Source: Bacteroidia bacterium (GTDB taxonomy: Bacteria; Bacteroidota; Bacteroidia; Flavobacteriales; Flavobacteriaceae). From it: a DNA stretch of 64,000 nt. The notes beneath the pieces were generated by a model. It was not told where the DNA came from. It saw nothing but the letters and a program-made list of their open reading frames with translations, and made no database searches. Every line of letters starts with the position of its first letter. Positions within the stretch are counted from its first letter, which is position 1. The position numbers and the translations under genes were made by a program. The stretch spans positions 1-64,000 of the forward strand of contig JAUIKY010000005.1 of NCBI GenBank assembly GCA_030430535.1. The letters run 5' to 3'. Positions 55,156-63,623 of this stretch are shown here, piece after piece.

Positions 55156-56046
55156 CTATTTTTTACTTCTGGGATGTGCCTTAACGTGCACTTTTTTTAA
55201 TTCGGCAATGCTATTATGGGTGTAAACCTGGGTAGCGGCCAAACTGGAATGTCCTAAAAGTTCTTTAACAGCGTTTAAATCGGCACCTTGGTTTAACAAA
55301 TGTGTTGCAAAAGAGTGCCGGAGTATGTGCGGACTCTTTTTTACTTTTGAAGATGCCAAACTAAAATACTCATTTATTATTCTGTAAACAAGTGTTTCAT
55401 ATATTTTAACGCCTTTTTTCGTTAAAAAGAGCATATCTTTATCCGAAATATGAGGCAGTTTAGTCCTTTTCTCCAAATACAAAAAAGCGGTTTGCACTAC
55501 CGAATTTAATAACGGCACAATACGCTCTTTATTACGTTTTCCTAAAACTTTTAGCGTTTTATTCTTGAGGTCGATACTGCTCAACTTTAGTTCAATAAGC
55601 TCGATGCGCCTAATACCGGTGGAATAGAACAATTCAATTATAAATTTGTTGCGTACACTCTCAAAACCGTCGCCCAAGTCCAAATCGTCGAGAACGGTTT
55701 TTACCTCGGCTTCCGAAAACGGCACCTGCACCTTTTTGCTGGTTTTTAAAGCCCGATGCTTGGCCAACGGATTCACATCAATATCGCCCACCTTCAATAA
55801 GAATTTGTAGTAACTGCTCAATGCCGACACCTTTCGGTTTACGCTGCGGTTGGTGAGTCCGCTTTCCACCAATTGCACAATCCAGTTTCGTATCTGGGCA
55901 TAATTTACATTAGCCATGTTTTGGTCGCCGTATTCGTCTTCAACAAAACGTTTAAAACTTTCCAAATCGGTTTGGTAAGCCTTTAAGGTTAAGGCCGAAT
56001 AGTTTTTTTCGAGCAGCAGATAATCTAAAAATGCTTGGAATGCCAT
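55156..56046 (-). CDS. xerC: Tyrosine recombinase XerC/XerD
   Basis: With the ATG at 56046 the protein has 296 residues. The core-binding SAM-like domain is N-terminal. The catalytic residues are the Arg in TGIRRIEL, the Lys strand around LGKRNKERIVPL, HILRHSFATHLL, LGHSSLAATQVYTH with the nucleophilic Tyr. It resolves chromosome dimers at dif. Location beside rpsU and hpf is typical of flavobacterial chromosomes and argues against a mobile-element integrase. Confidence 0.9.
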   Translation of the reverse strand: MAFQAFLDYLLLEKNYSALTLKAYQTDLESFKRFVEDEYGDQNMANVNYAQIRNWIVQLVESGLTNRSVNRKVSALSSYYKFLLKVGDIDVNPLAKHRALKTSKKVQVPFSEAEVKTVLDDLDLGDGFESVRNKFIIELFYSTGIRRIELIELKLSSIDLKNKTLKVLGKRNKERIVPLLNSVVQTAFLYLEKRTKLPHISDKDMLFLTKKGVKIYETLVYRIINEYFSLASSKVKKSPHILRHSFATHLLNQGADLNAVKELLGHSSLAATQVYTHNSIAELKKVHVKAHPRSKK

Positions 56047-56099
56047 AATACGGAACAAAGAAATTTAAAATTTAAATGGTTGCACATTTTGAAAAAATT

Positions 56100-56264
56100 C
56101 GTCAATTCGAGTGGATTTCACGACAGAATGAGTGAAATATGTACTTCGACTTGGCTCAGTAGAACTATCGAGAAAAGAATTTTTATGTAAAAAAGTTCTC
56201 GATACAATTTTTTCGCCCTACTTCGGCAAGCTCAGCAAGTACTAAAAAATCACTCGAACTGACG
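56100..56264. repeat. 165-bp nested palindromic element (MITE-like)
   Basis: The ends are 14-bp inverted repeats cgtcaattcgagtg / cactcgaactgacg with one mismatch. Inside, gtactt / aagtac and then tatcgaga / tctcgata pair in turn, so the whole element can fold into one long hairpin. Partial relatives occur at 22661-22714 and 30372-30436. Confidence 0.75.
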
Positions 56265-56476
56265 CCTCAATCAAATTTTATGGTTCAATATACACAACAT
56301 GCTTTTTTTGATTCAAATTACTCCAACAGAAATAACGAGATTCCATAATTATTTTAGTAACCAGTAATCAAATCCAAATTTTAAAGTTAAACGTTTGTCG
56401 TGCAAAACACAACTATTTTTATGACACTCTGAAAACGGTTTATGAAATACCGCAAGTAGTCACTAACTTTTGGGTA

Positions 56477-56506
56477 TAAAAAAATCCCGCTTTTTGGGCG
56501 GGATTT
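56477..56506 (-). terminator. rpsU terminator
   Basis: Perfect 9-bp stem aaatcccgc / gcgggattt (56482-56490 and 56498-56506), followed on the minus strand by a T-run, 25 bases after the rpsU stop. Confidence 0.9.
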
Positions 56507-56530
56507 CTATATTATCGAGATATACACTAA

Positions 56531-56725
56531 TTATATATCTTCTGCATCTCTTAATTGTTGAATGTATTGAGCTTTTTGTATTTGCGCTCTACGAACTACA
56601 GATGGCTTAACAAACTGCTTGCGAGACTGCAATGCACGCTTGGTACCTGTTCTGTCGAACTTTCTTTTGTAACGCTTTAGCGCTCTATCTATATTTTCTC
56701 CTTCTTTAATTGGTATTATTAACAT
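56531..56725 (-). CDS. rpsU: 30S ribosomal protein S21
   Basis: The 64-residue basic protein (MLIIPIKEGENIDRALKRYKR in two parts, FVKPSVVRRAQI) is bS21. In flavobacterial ribosomes it helps hide the anti-Shine-Dalgarno end of 16S rRNA. It has its own promoter and terminator and, unlike nearly all genes here, a strong Shine-Dalgarno (AGGAGG at 56736-56741). Confidence 0.97.
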   Translation of the reverse strand: MLIIPIKEGENIDRALKRYKRKFDRTGTKRALQSRKQFVKPSVVRRAQIQKAQYIQQLRDAEDI

Positions 56726-56735
56726 AGTGCCTTAA

Positions 56736-56741
56736 CCTCCT
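56736..56741 (-). promoter_or_regulatory. Strong Shine-Dalgarno of rpsU
   Basis: Minus-strand gagAGGAGGttaaggcactATG: a full AGGAGG 10 bases before the start. Neighbouring genes lack such a site. Confidence 0.85.
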
Positions 56742-56762
56742 CTCTTTTAGATTTTCAGGCTG

Positions 56763-56792
56763 CAAATATAATAACTAATTTATTACCCGCAA
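56763..56792 (-). promoter_or_regulatory. rpsU promoter
   Basis: Minus-strand TTG (56790-56792), exactly 19 bases, TATATTTG (56763-56770), about 37 bases before the ATG. Confidence 0.8.
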
Positions 56793-56927
56793 TTATTGGT
56801 TATTATTTTTTTGAAAAAAAAGAGCAACACTTGAAAATAGGATTTGATTTCATGATAATTTACAACTATTTTCGTTTCTCAATACAAACATAGCCACTTT
56901 ATCAAAAACTGTTTTGTTAAAAGAAAT

Positions 56928-57491
56928 ATGAATTTTAAGAATCTAACCTTTGTACTGATAATCATCATTACTCAATTTTCATGTAAATCATCAAAATTCA
57001 TTACAGCAAATGAAGACTATCCAAGGTTAGATTTAGATTATTCAATTGAAAAAATTTCAATAATTGATAAAAGAGATTCTATTTCACAAGAAGAAGACAT
57101 AAGACTGCCCTTCTTTTCTCAACCTGGACAAATCCATAATTTTCACCCTAAAATAAGAAATGAGCATAAAGCCATCATAATTAGCACTATCAAAAATAAT
57201 CTTGATAGCACATCTAAAAAAGTTTCAAAAATTACAGTTTCAGTTCTCGAAGCCAGAAAAGAATTCTCTGCCACTTTTTCTTATGAAAAAGAATTGGTTT
57301 CTGTTAAGCTAAAATTAACAATTGAAACAAATGGCAATAAACTAGAAGTAACCATATCTGATAAGTTTTATAGAAAATCGATGGATGCAACTCATAAAAA
57401 GTTTGAGAAACTGTTTCGAGAGTCCCTTAGAGAAGTTACATACAATGCTTTAAAAAGAATACTTAGTAGTAGTCAACATAATAATTCTTGA
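56928..57491 (+). CDS. Small lipoprotein of unknown function
   Basis: The 187-residue protein has a hydrophobic start and a possible lipobox (TQFSC, Cys19). The mature part is charged with alternating strands (SKITVSVLEARKEFSA, VSVKLKLTIETNG) and a C-terminal helix. I recognise no family. It is AT-rich and stands between rpsU and the toxin-antitoxin insert, with no operon partner. Confidence 0.6.
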   Translation: MNFKNLTFVLIIIITQFSCKSSKFITANEDYPRLDLDYSIEKISIIDKRDSISQEEDIRLPFFSQPGQIHNFHPKIRNEHKAIIISTIKNNLDSTSKKVSKITVSVLEARKEFSATFSYEKELVSVKLKLTIETNGNKLEVTISDKFYRKSMDATHKKFEKLFRESLREVTYNALKRILSSSQHNNS

Positions 57492-57644
57492 TAAATCGAA
57501 TTACTTAACATTTCAATTTTAAACAAATTACTTTAGTTGATATCGAGAATTAAGTAGTCGCAGGACGATATTTCTTTTTATCAATTTATCAATAATTACT
57601 TTAGCCAAAATTTTTATACAATTTTCGCAAAAAAAATAATCTTT

Positions 57645-57808
57645 TTATTGTGTAGCCGGTCTATATTCCTTCTTGTCGATAATTATTTTTGCGATAATCT
57701 CACTTAAAGTTTCTAAAGTGCCCCCACCAATAGGACCCAATCGGCTATCACGGAACAGGCGTAACATCGGGTAATCTAACATATAGCCGTAAACACTTAA
57801 AATTCAAC
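57645..57808 (-). pseudogene. Decayed 3' fragment of an acyl-CoA dehydrogenase gene
   Basis: In one frame it encodes YGYMLDYPMLRLFRDS, then RLGPIGGGTLETLSEIIA, then IIIDKKEYRPATQ and a stop. The intact protein encoded at 58540-59709 ends the same way with few changes and PATK. There is no 5' part. The rest of 57492-57864 holds no gene. The fragment and the intact gene end flank the RHH/PIN module. Confidence 0.88.
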
Positions 57809-57827
57809 AAAAAACCAAATAATACGG

Positions 57828-57860
57828 ATAAATTTATTAAATTTGTACGTATAAATTTAT
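57828..57860 (+). promoter_or_regulatory. Operator-promoter of the RHH/PIN module
   Basis: Two identical perfect palindromes ATAAATTTAT (57828-57837 and 57851-57860), 23 bases apart centre to centre, flank a -7 box TAAATTTG (57838-57845). The second ends four bases before the antitoxin ATG. This fits an autoregulatory operator for a ribbon-helix-helix repressor. Confidence 0.65.
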
Positions 57861-57864
57861 TGTT

Positions 57865-58113
57865 ATGGACACAAAGTTAACCTTAAAACTTAATCAAAAA
57901 ATTATTGAGAAAGCCAAAGAATATGCCTCAAACAAAAAAATGAGCCTATCTCGAATTGTTGAAGCCTATTTACAATCCCTGACAAGTGAAGATGATACTC
58001 CCGAATTTGAAATTTCACCCTTTGTAAAGAGTATTGCAACCGGAACCGAAATACCAACAGATTTAGACTATAAAAAAGAATATTCTGATTTTCTAATTAA
58101 GAAGTATAAATGA
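57865..58113 (+). CDS. DUF6364-like RHH antitoxin
   Basis: The 82-residue protein starts with a ribbon-helix-helix pattern (DTKLTLKLNQKIIEKAKEYA, then KMSLSRIVEAYL) and ends in a charged segment that would block the PIN active site. It matches the DUF6364 antitoxins of Bacteroidota. It should both neutralise the toxin and repress its own promoter. Its stop overlaps the toxin start (ATGA). Confidence 0.82.
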   Translation: MDTKLTLKLNQKIIEKAKEYASNKKMSLSRIVEAYLQSLTSEDDTPEFEISPFVKSIATGTEIPTDLDYKKEYSDFLIKKYK

Positions 58114-58550
58114 GTAAAAGGATTTTTATCGATACGAATATCATGTTGGACTTATTGGGAGAAAGACAACCTTATTATGACCCCATTGCAAAAGTCGCTA
58201 CATTAGCCGAAAAAGGGAAATTAACAATGGTTGTTTCGCCCATTTCATTTGCAACTGTAAACTATTTTATAGCAAAATTTGAAAATGGAAAAATTGCTAG
58301 AGAAAAGCTACGCAAATTCAAAATCATTTGTGAAATATGTCCTCTAAACGAAAACACCATTGAAAAAGGACTTAATTCCTCAATAAGAGATTTTGAAGAT
58401 GCTTTGCAGTATTTTAGTGCTACCGAATCAGATTGTGAGATTATAATAACCAGAAACGGAAAGGACTTCAAAGAGTCTCTATTGCCTGTAATGACAGCGA
58501 ATGAATTTTTAAAATCTTTGAATTCAAAGAAATTAACCTCTACTTCGTAG
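58110..58550 (+). CDS. PIN-domain toxin (VapC-like)
   Basis: The 146-residue PIN protein carries the acidic metal site: Asp8 in FIDTNIMLDLL, Glu in the middle region, and Asp residues in RDFEDALQYF and the ESDCEIIITRNGKDF strand. PIN toxins cut tRNA or rRNA. Its last 11 bases overlap the convergent acyl-CoA dehydrogenase gene, so the module was inserted right at that gene's 3' end. Confidence 0.85.
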   Translation: MSKRIFIDTNIMLDLLGERQPYYDPIAKVATLAEKGKLTMVVSPISFATVNYFIAKFENGKIAREKLRKFKIICEICPLNENTIEKGLNSSIRDFEDALQYFSATESDCEIIITRNGKDFKESLLPVMTANEFLKSLNSKKLTSTS

Positions 58551-59709
58551 CCGGTCTATATTCCTTCTTGTCGATGATTATTTTGGCGATAATTTCGCGA
58601 AGAATTTCTGAAGTACCTCCACCAATGGGCCCCAATCTGCTATCGCGGAACAGGCGTGCCATCGGGTAATCTTCCATGTAACCGTAACCGCCTAAAAATT
58701 GCAAACATTGGTAAATCACCTCATCGGCCATTTTGGTCGACTTCAGTTTACTCATGGTCGCTTCCTTTACCACATATTCGCCTTTATCCAATCGGTATGC
58801 CACCGAATAGTTAAACGCTTTGCACACTTCCATTTCGGTGTACAAATCGGCCATAGTGTGTCGTAAGGCCTGGAATTTATCAATCGATTTTCCAAACGCA
58901 TGGCGCTCACTCATGTATTGTTGCGCATACTCTAAAGCGTATTCGGCACGGGCATGGGCATTAACGCCCATAATCAAACGCTCTAACGCAAAGTGCTGCA
59001 TAATATACGAAAAGCCTTTACCCTCCTCGCCCATTAAGTTTTTGGCAGGTACTTTAACATTATCGAACGCAATCTCTCCCGTATCGGAAGCACGCCAACC
59101 CAACTTATCGAGCTTGGTGGCCGAAATCCCGGCCGTTTCCCTGTCGATAACAAACATACTCACCCCCTTATTCCCCAACTCGGGATTGGTTTTTGCCGCC
59201 ACTACCAAATAGTCGCTCACCACGCCATTGGTAATAAAAGTTTTTGATCCGTTAATGATGTAATGGTCGCCGTCCTTTACTGCCGTGGTACGCATACCCG
59301 CCACATCGCTACCGCCAAAAGGCTCGGTAATACATAGGCAACCTATTTTTTCGCCCGCAATACTGGGCACCAAATAGTTTTGTTTAATGGCTTCACCGCC
59401 TTCGGCGTTAAGGTGCGTCATCGCCAAATAGGCATGGGCCCACATGGCCGCCGCAAAACCACCGGAGTTGATTTTTTGCAGCTCTTCCAAAAAGATAACT
59501 GTATAAAACAAATCGAGATTCAATCCACCGTAAGCTTCCGGGTAATTGATGCCAAAAAAGCCCATATCGCCAAATTTCTTCCAGATAAATCGGTCGATAT
59601 TTCCGGTTTTTTCCCAAGTTTCAATATGGGGCACCACTTCTTTCTTTAAAAAATCTTGAAGGCTTTTTCTAAAAAGAACATGCTCTTCGGTGAAGTACAT
59701 ACTATTCAT
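58540..59709 (-). CDS. Acyl-CoA dehydrogenase
   Basis: The flavoenzyme oxidises acyl-CoA to enoyl-CoA. The 389-residue protein (or 386 from the ATG at 59700) has CITEPFGGSDVAGM, TFITNGVVSDY, the catalytic-base region around FLGGYGYMEDYPM and the C-terminal RDSRLGPIGGGTSEI. It resembles long-chain or isovaleryl-type enzymes. Its last 50 codons have a decayed second copy at 57645-57808. Confidence 0.92.
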   Translation of the reverse strand: MNSMYFTEEHVLFRKSLQDFLKKEVVPHIETWEKTGNIDRFIWKKFGDMGFFGINYPEAYGGLNLDLFYTVIFLEELQKINSGGFAAAMWAHAYLAMTHLNAEGGEAIKQNYLVPSIAGEKIGCLCITEPFGGSDVAGMRTTAVKDGDHYIINGSKTFITNGVVSDYLVVAAKTNPELGNKGVSMFVIDRETAGISATKLDKLGWRASDTGEIAFDNVKVPAKNLMGEEGKGFSYIMQHFALERLIMGVNAHARAEYALEYAQQYMSERHAFGKSIDKFQALRHTMADLYTEMEVCKAFNYSVAYRLDKGEYVVKEATMSKLKSTKMADEVIYQCLQFLGGYGYMEDYPMARLFRDSRLGPIGGGTSEILREIIAKIIIDKKEYRPATK

Positions 59710-60586
59710 CTATTTGCTTTTCGAGGTGCAAATATAATTTAATTATCTCGATTTTATTTGTCGGAAAGCCGTTTACTTTTTTTAATTCGTCAATCGATTT
59801 GAAGCCTTCACGCAATTGGCGCTGCTCTACTATTTCGGCCGCCAAATCGTAATCAATATGTGGCACGGTGACCAACTGCCCCACCTCGGCCGAATTCAAA
59901 TCCACCTTCTTTACCGCGCTCGGCGTTTTTACGGTAAACTCTTCTTTAATTCTCTGGACTACTTCGGGCTTAAGCCCGTAAACATCATTGAGTTGCACAT
60001 CACCCACAAAACCGCCAACGTGCTTATTTCTGAATTTTACAATGCGCTCTGAAAGCACCTTCCCCACCCCGTTCACTTTTTGAAGCTGTTGCGCCGTAGC
60101 GGTATTCAAATCCTGTTTTTGGGCGTATGTTTTCGGTTTGTTGTTTTGACTGAAATTCGATTTTGGTTTGGGGTTTTCTACCCACTCGGGGAACTTAAAA
60201 TAAGGCGAAATGGCTTCCAATAGCGAATCGGAAATTCGGGTGACTTGTTGAAATTGTGCTGCGGAATTAATCCATTTATTTTGTTTTCGGTAGTTGAGTA
60301 ACCTATCAATTTCTTCGTTGCTCATCCCCAAGGTTGAACCTTTATAATCGGTAATGTAATTGGGATTGAACGGATAGGTTTTTGGTTTTCTTTTTTCAAT
60401 TTCAACTTGCCGAAGGGAATCGATTTCGTTTGTGAACTTTAAAAGGTCGTCGTTGTTTATTTGAAAATCTTCGGGAGCACTTAAGGGCACAGCAAAAAAG
60501 TAAACACATTGTAGTACGACAATGAGAGCGAGCAATAAAAAAATCCCATTCCGTTGTTCTTTTGAAAACTTGAAATGGGATTTCAT
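59702..60586 (-). CDS. ComEA-like helix-hairpin-helix protein
   Basis: The 294-residue protein has one N-terminal membrane segment (about 13-33), a linker, and several helix-hairpin-helix units (for example LNTATAQQLQKVNGVGKVLSERIV and VDLNSAEVGQLVTVP). ComEA proteins bind DNA in natural transformation. This long multi-HhH form is common in Bacteroidota and its role in uptake is unproven. It overlaps the acyl-CoA dehydrogenase gene by eight bases. Confidence 0.82.
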   Translation of the reverse strand: MKSHFKFSKEQRNGIFLLLALIVVLQCVYFFAVPLSAPEDFQINNDDLLKFTNEIDSLRQVEIEKRKPKTYPFNPNYITDYKGSTLGMSNEEIDRLLNYRKQNKWINSAAQFQQVTRISDSLLEAISPYFKFPEWVENPKPKSNFSQNNKPKTYAQKQDLNTATAQQLQKVNGVGKVLSERIVKFRNKHVGGFVGDVQLNDVYGLKPEVVQRIKEEFTVKTPSAVKKVDLNSAEVGQLVTVPHIDYDLAAEIVEQRQLREGFKSIDELKKVNGFPTNKIEIIKLYLHLEKQIDE

Positions 60587-60608
60587 ACAATCTATTTAGT
60601 TTAGTTAA

Positions 60609-62231
60609 TTACATATGTTTGGTGAGGTCTTCGGCCCCTTCATCTAAAGCCTCTTTTTTTACGTTGATGGCTTTCATGTATTTTTTAAGCTCTCGGCTAA
60701 TTACTGGCGAAAGTACAATTACCCCAATAATATTTGGTACTACCATGGCAAAAATCATAGCATCAGAGAAGTCGATTACCGCACCTAGACTAATGGATGC
60801 TCCCACAATAACAAAAAACAGGAATAAAATTTTATATACCAAATCACTGATTTTTCCTTTTCCGAATAAAAACACCCAACCTTGCATACCGTAGTACGAC
60901 CAGGAAATCATGGTTGAAAAAGCGAATAAAATTACCGCAATGGTCAGTATTATGGAGAAATGCGGAATTACAGTATCGAATGCTGAAGCCGTAAGCTCAA
61001 CGCCTTCTTTAATTGGCACACCGTATTCCATAAACTGTCCATCGAAATTGGTAATCACGATTACCAAGGCCGTCATGGTACAAATCACTACCGTATCAAC
61101 AAAAGGCTCTAAAAGCGCAACAATACCTTCACTAGCAGGATATTTGGTACGTACGGCAGAGTGCGCAATAGCCGCACTACCCACACCGGCTTCATTTGAA
61201 AACGCGCCTCTTCTAATCCCTTGGATCATCACACCGACCAATCCACCGGCAATGCCCAATCCAGAAAATGCTCCTTCGTAAATCAATCCGAAAGCATCAT
61301 CAATTAAGTGCCAGTTGGCTCCAAGAATAATCAAGGCCGCCAAAACGTAAATCCCAGCCATAAATGGAACGATTTTTTCGGTTACCGAAGCAATCCTTTT
61401 AATACCACCAATAATTACTATAGCTACCAAAAAGGCCATCACAAAACCAAAGTACATCCCAGCGTTGGAGCTTTCCATACCGAATAGTTTGGTAAATTGC
61501 GCCGCCGCTTGGTTTGCTTGGAACATATTACCGCCACCAAACGAACCTCCAATTACGAAAATAGCAAACAGCACAGCCAACACCTTACCGAAGCCTTTCA
61601 TGCCTTTTTCACCAAACCCTTTAGTTAAATAGTACATGGGGCCACCGTAAACAGTACCGTCTTCACCAACATCGCGATACTTAACCCCCAAGGTACATTC
61701 TGCAAATTTTGAGGCCATCCCTAAAAGTCCGGCCATAATCATCCAAAACGTCGCTCCGGGCCCACCAATGGACAAGGCCACGGCCACTCCGGCAATGTTA
61801 CCCAAGCCAACGGTGGCTGACAATGCTGCCGTTAAGGCCTGAAAGTGCGACACCTCACCATGGGCACTATCGTCCCGTAAGGTTTCAATAATGTTTTCAT
61901 CTTCATTGGGTGTTTGATCTCCATAAAGGGTATCTGCACCGTGTTTTTCAATGTCTTCATATTTTCCTTGAACCACCCGAATGGCCGTTCTAAATCCCGT
62001 GAAATTTATAAACTTAAAGTTTATTGTAAAAAAAAGGGCGCCACCTATTAAAACGATTAGCACCCATGGTATTTGATATGTTTCAGAAAACGGAATCTCA
62101 TAAAAAATGGCATCAACAAACCACCCTGTATAGTCCTTAAAAATCCTATCGATTTTTTCGGAGGTTGTTTCTTGCGCAAATGTTAAAAATGGAATTGTTA
62201 ATGTAAATAATGAAAGAAAATATTTCTTCAT
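60609..62231 (-). CDS. Sodium:alanine symporter (AGCS family)
   Basis: The 540-residue protein has an extra N-terminal hydrophobic segment resembling a signal, then about 11 membrane spans with AGCS motifs (GLGNIAGVAVALSIGGPGATF, FRRGAFSNEAG-like IRRGAFSNEAGVGSA). These carriers import alanine or glycine with sodium. The extra N-terminal segment is usual in Bacteroidota members. Confidence 0.9.
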   Translation of the reverse strand: MKKYFLSLFTLTIPFLTFAQETTSEKIDRIFKDYTGWFVDAIFYEIPFSETYQIPWVLIVLIGGALFFTINFKFINFTGFRTAIRVVQGKYEDIEKHGADTLYGDQTPNEDENIIETLRDDSAHGEVSHFQALTAALSATVGLGNIAGVAVALSIGGPGATFWMIMAGLLGMASKFAECTLGVKYRDVGEDGTVYGGPMYYLTKGFGEKGMKGFGKVLAVLFAIFVIGGSFGGGNMFQANQAAAQFTKLFGMESSNAGMYFGFVMAFLVAIVIIGGIKRIASVTEKIVPFMAGIYVLAALIILGANWHLIDDAFGLIYEGAFSGLGIAGGLVGVMIQGIRRGAFSNEAGVGSAAIAHSAVRTKYPASEGIVALLEPFVDTVVICTMTALVIVITNFDGQFMEYGVPIKEGVELTASAFDTVIPHFSIILTIAVILFAFSTMISWSYYGMQGWVFLFGKGKISDLVYKILFLFFVIVGASISLGAVIDFSDAMIFAMVVPNIIGVIVLSPVISRELKKYMKAINVKKEALDEGAEDLTKHM

Positions 62232-62336
62232 AAAATGTTTGTTAGTTAATTTTAAGTAAACTTTATATTAAGAATCAGCAATATGCTAAAAAAAAATGGT
62301 TTTATAAAACATTGGTTAATTTAATACGAGAATTGG

Positions 62337-63356
62337 CTAATCGATATTGTATTCAGAATTTAATGCCGATATCTGCTCGGGACGCCCTAAAACAATAATT
62401 TTAGAATGGGGAGCCAAACTCAAATCGGCCTCTGGGTTTACGGTATATTCACCCTTTTCATTTTTATAACCTATTACCGTACAACCTGTTTTCTTTCTTA
62501 AATCCAAATCTTTGATTGTTTTTGGCTGATTGGTATCATATAGCTTTTCAACCGCGACTTCTTCAATGTTGATATTGGACTTTCCAACAATAGACAAATT
62601 ATCGACAAATTCCATTAAACCTGGTACGACCACTAACGATGCCATGTGGTCACCACCAATTTTATCGGGCAGGATGACGTTATTGGCTCCAGCGAATTTT
62701 AATTTATCGTACGACGATTCATTGGAAGCTCTACTAATAATATTAATAGATTTATTAAGTTGCCTGGCCGAAAGCACTACAAACAGGTTATCGGCATCGT
62801 TGGGCAATGCCGAAATAAAACAGTCTGCACGATCCACACCCGCCATTATCAGCACTTCATCTTCATTTGCATTACCTATTACATAAGGCACTTCGTCCAA
62901 TTGGAGCCGCTCTTCCATTTCCTTATTTTTTTCAATCACCACAAACTGTTTGTTGTACGCCCTAAGCTTACGGGAGGCCTGTTTACCGTTTCTTCCATAG
63001 CCACAAATCACAATATGGTTGGAAAAACTATCTATCTGTTTCTGCATTTTTTTGTGCTTTAGTTCTTCAATATCGTTTTTGCTTAAAATATACTCGGTGA
63101 TGATGGATAGCGCGTACCCCACAATAACCACGCTTCCTAATATTAAAAAAATGGTAAAAACTTTTGAGGTATCGTCCAACGGCACCACTTCGCCAAAACC
63201 CACGGTGGTCATGGTAATAACCGTCATATAAAACGCATCAACCCACGAGTAGTTCGAAATCATCCTGTAGCCGGTAACACCAATAACCATAACAATCCCC
63301 AGAAGAAATACAGCGGTGTAAATTTTGGTTCTAAAGAATCTAATAAGTGGGTTCAT
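62337..63356 (-). CDS. Potassium channel with RCK (TrkA-N and TrkA-C) domains
   Basis: The 339-residue protein has two membrane spans around a pore with selectivity filter TVGFGEV (a variant of TVGYGD), then a Rossmann TrkA-N domain (VICGYGRNGKQASRKL) and a TrkA-C domain. It should be a ligand-gated potassium channel. The Phe and Glu in the filter are common in bacterial homologues. Confidence 0.9.
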   Translation of the reverse strand: MNPLIRFFRTKIYTAVFLLGIVMVIGVTGYRMISNYSWVDAFYMTVITMTTVGFGEVVPLDDTSKVFTIFLILGSVVIVGYALSIITEYILSKNDIEELKHKKMQKQIDSFSNHIVICGYGRNGKQASRKLRAYNKQFVVIEKNKEMEERLQLDEVPYVIGNANEDEVLIMAGVDRADCFISALPNDADNLFVVLSARQLNKSINIISRASNESSYDKLKFAGANNVILPDKIGGDHMASLVVVPGLMEFVDNLSIVGKSNINIEEVAVEKLYDTNQPKTIKDLDLRKKTGCTVIGYKNEKGEYTVNPEADLSLAPHSKIIVLGRPEQISALNSEYNID

Positions 63357-63362
63357 ATAGAT

Positions 63363-63587
63363 TTACAGATCAAATACCGATGAACGCTTGGTATAAACCA
63401 AATCTTTTATGCGCATCCAAAAGGCTAAAAATAAGTATAGCGCAAAACCAAAGCCCAGGGTTACAAAAGTGAGGTACATAAACGAGGTACGCACCACTTT
63501 GGCTCGAATCCCCAATCGGTCGGCAATACGTTGGCACACGTAATAACCGTGTTTTTGGAAAAACAGTAATGGTTTATAAATGTTCAT
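63363..63587 (-). CDS. PspC-domain protein
   Basis: The 74-residue protein contains a single PspC domain (VCQRIADRLGIRAKVVRTSF) with one membrane span (about 39-62). PspC proteins sense envelope stress in proteobacteria; in Bacteroidota the small forms have no known partner. The stop is six bases before the channel gene start. Confidence 0.85.
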   Translation of the reverse strand: MNIYKPLLFFQKHGYYVCQRIADRLGIRAKVVRTSFMYLTFVTLGFGFALYLFLAFWMRIKDLVYTKRSSVFDL

Positions 63588-63623
63588 GCTGCAATTTAGT
63601 ATTTACTTTTTTCGTTTAAAAGT

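Noticed and set aside
55156-56046. A mobile-element integrase for the tRNA cluster
   Set aside because: Length, motifs and the rpsU-xerC-hpf context fit the housekeeping Xer recombinase.
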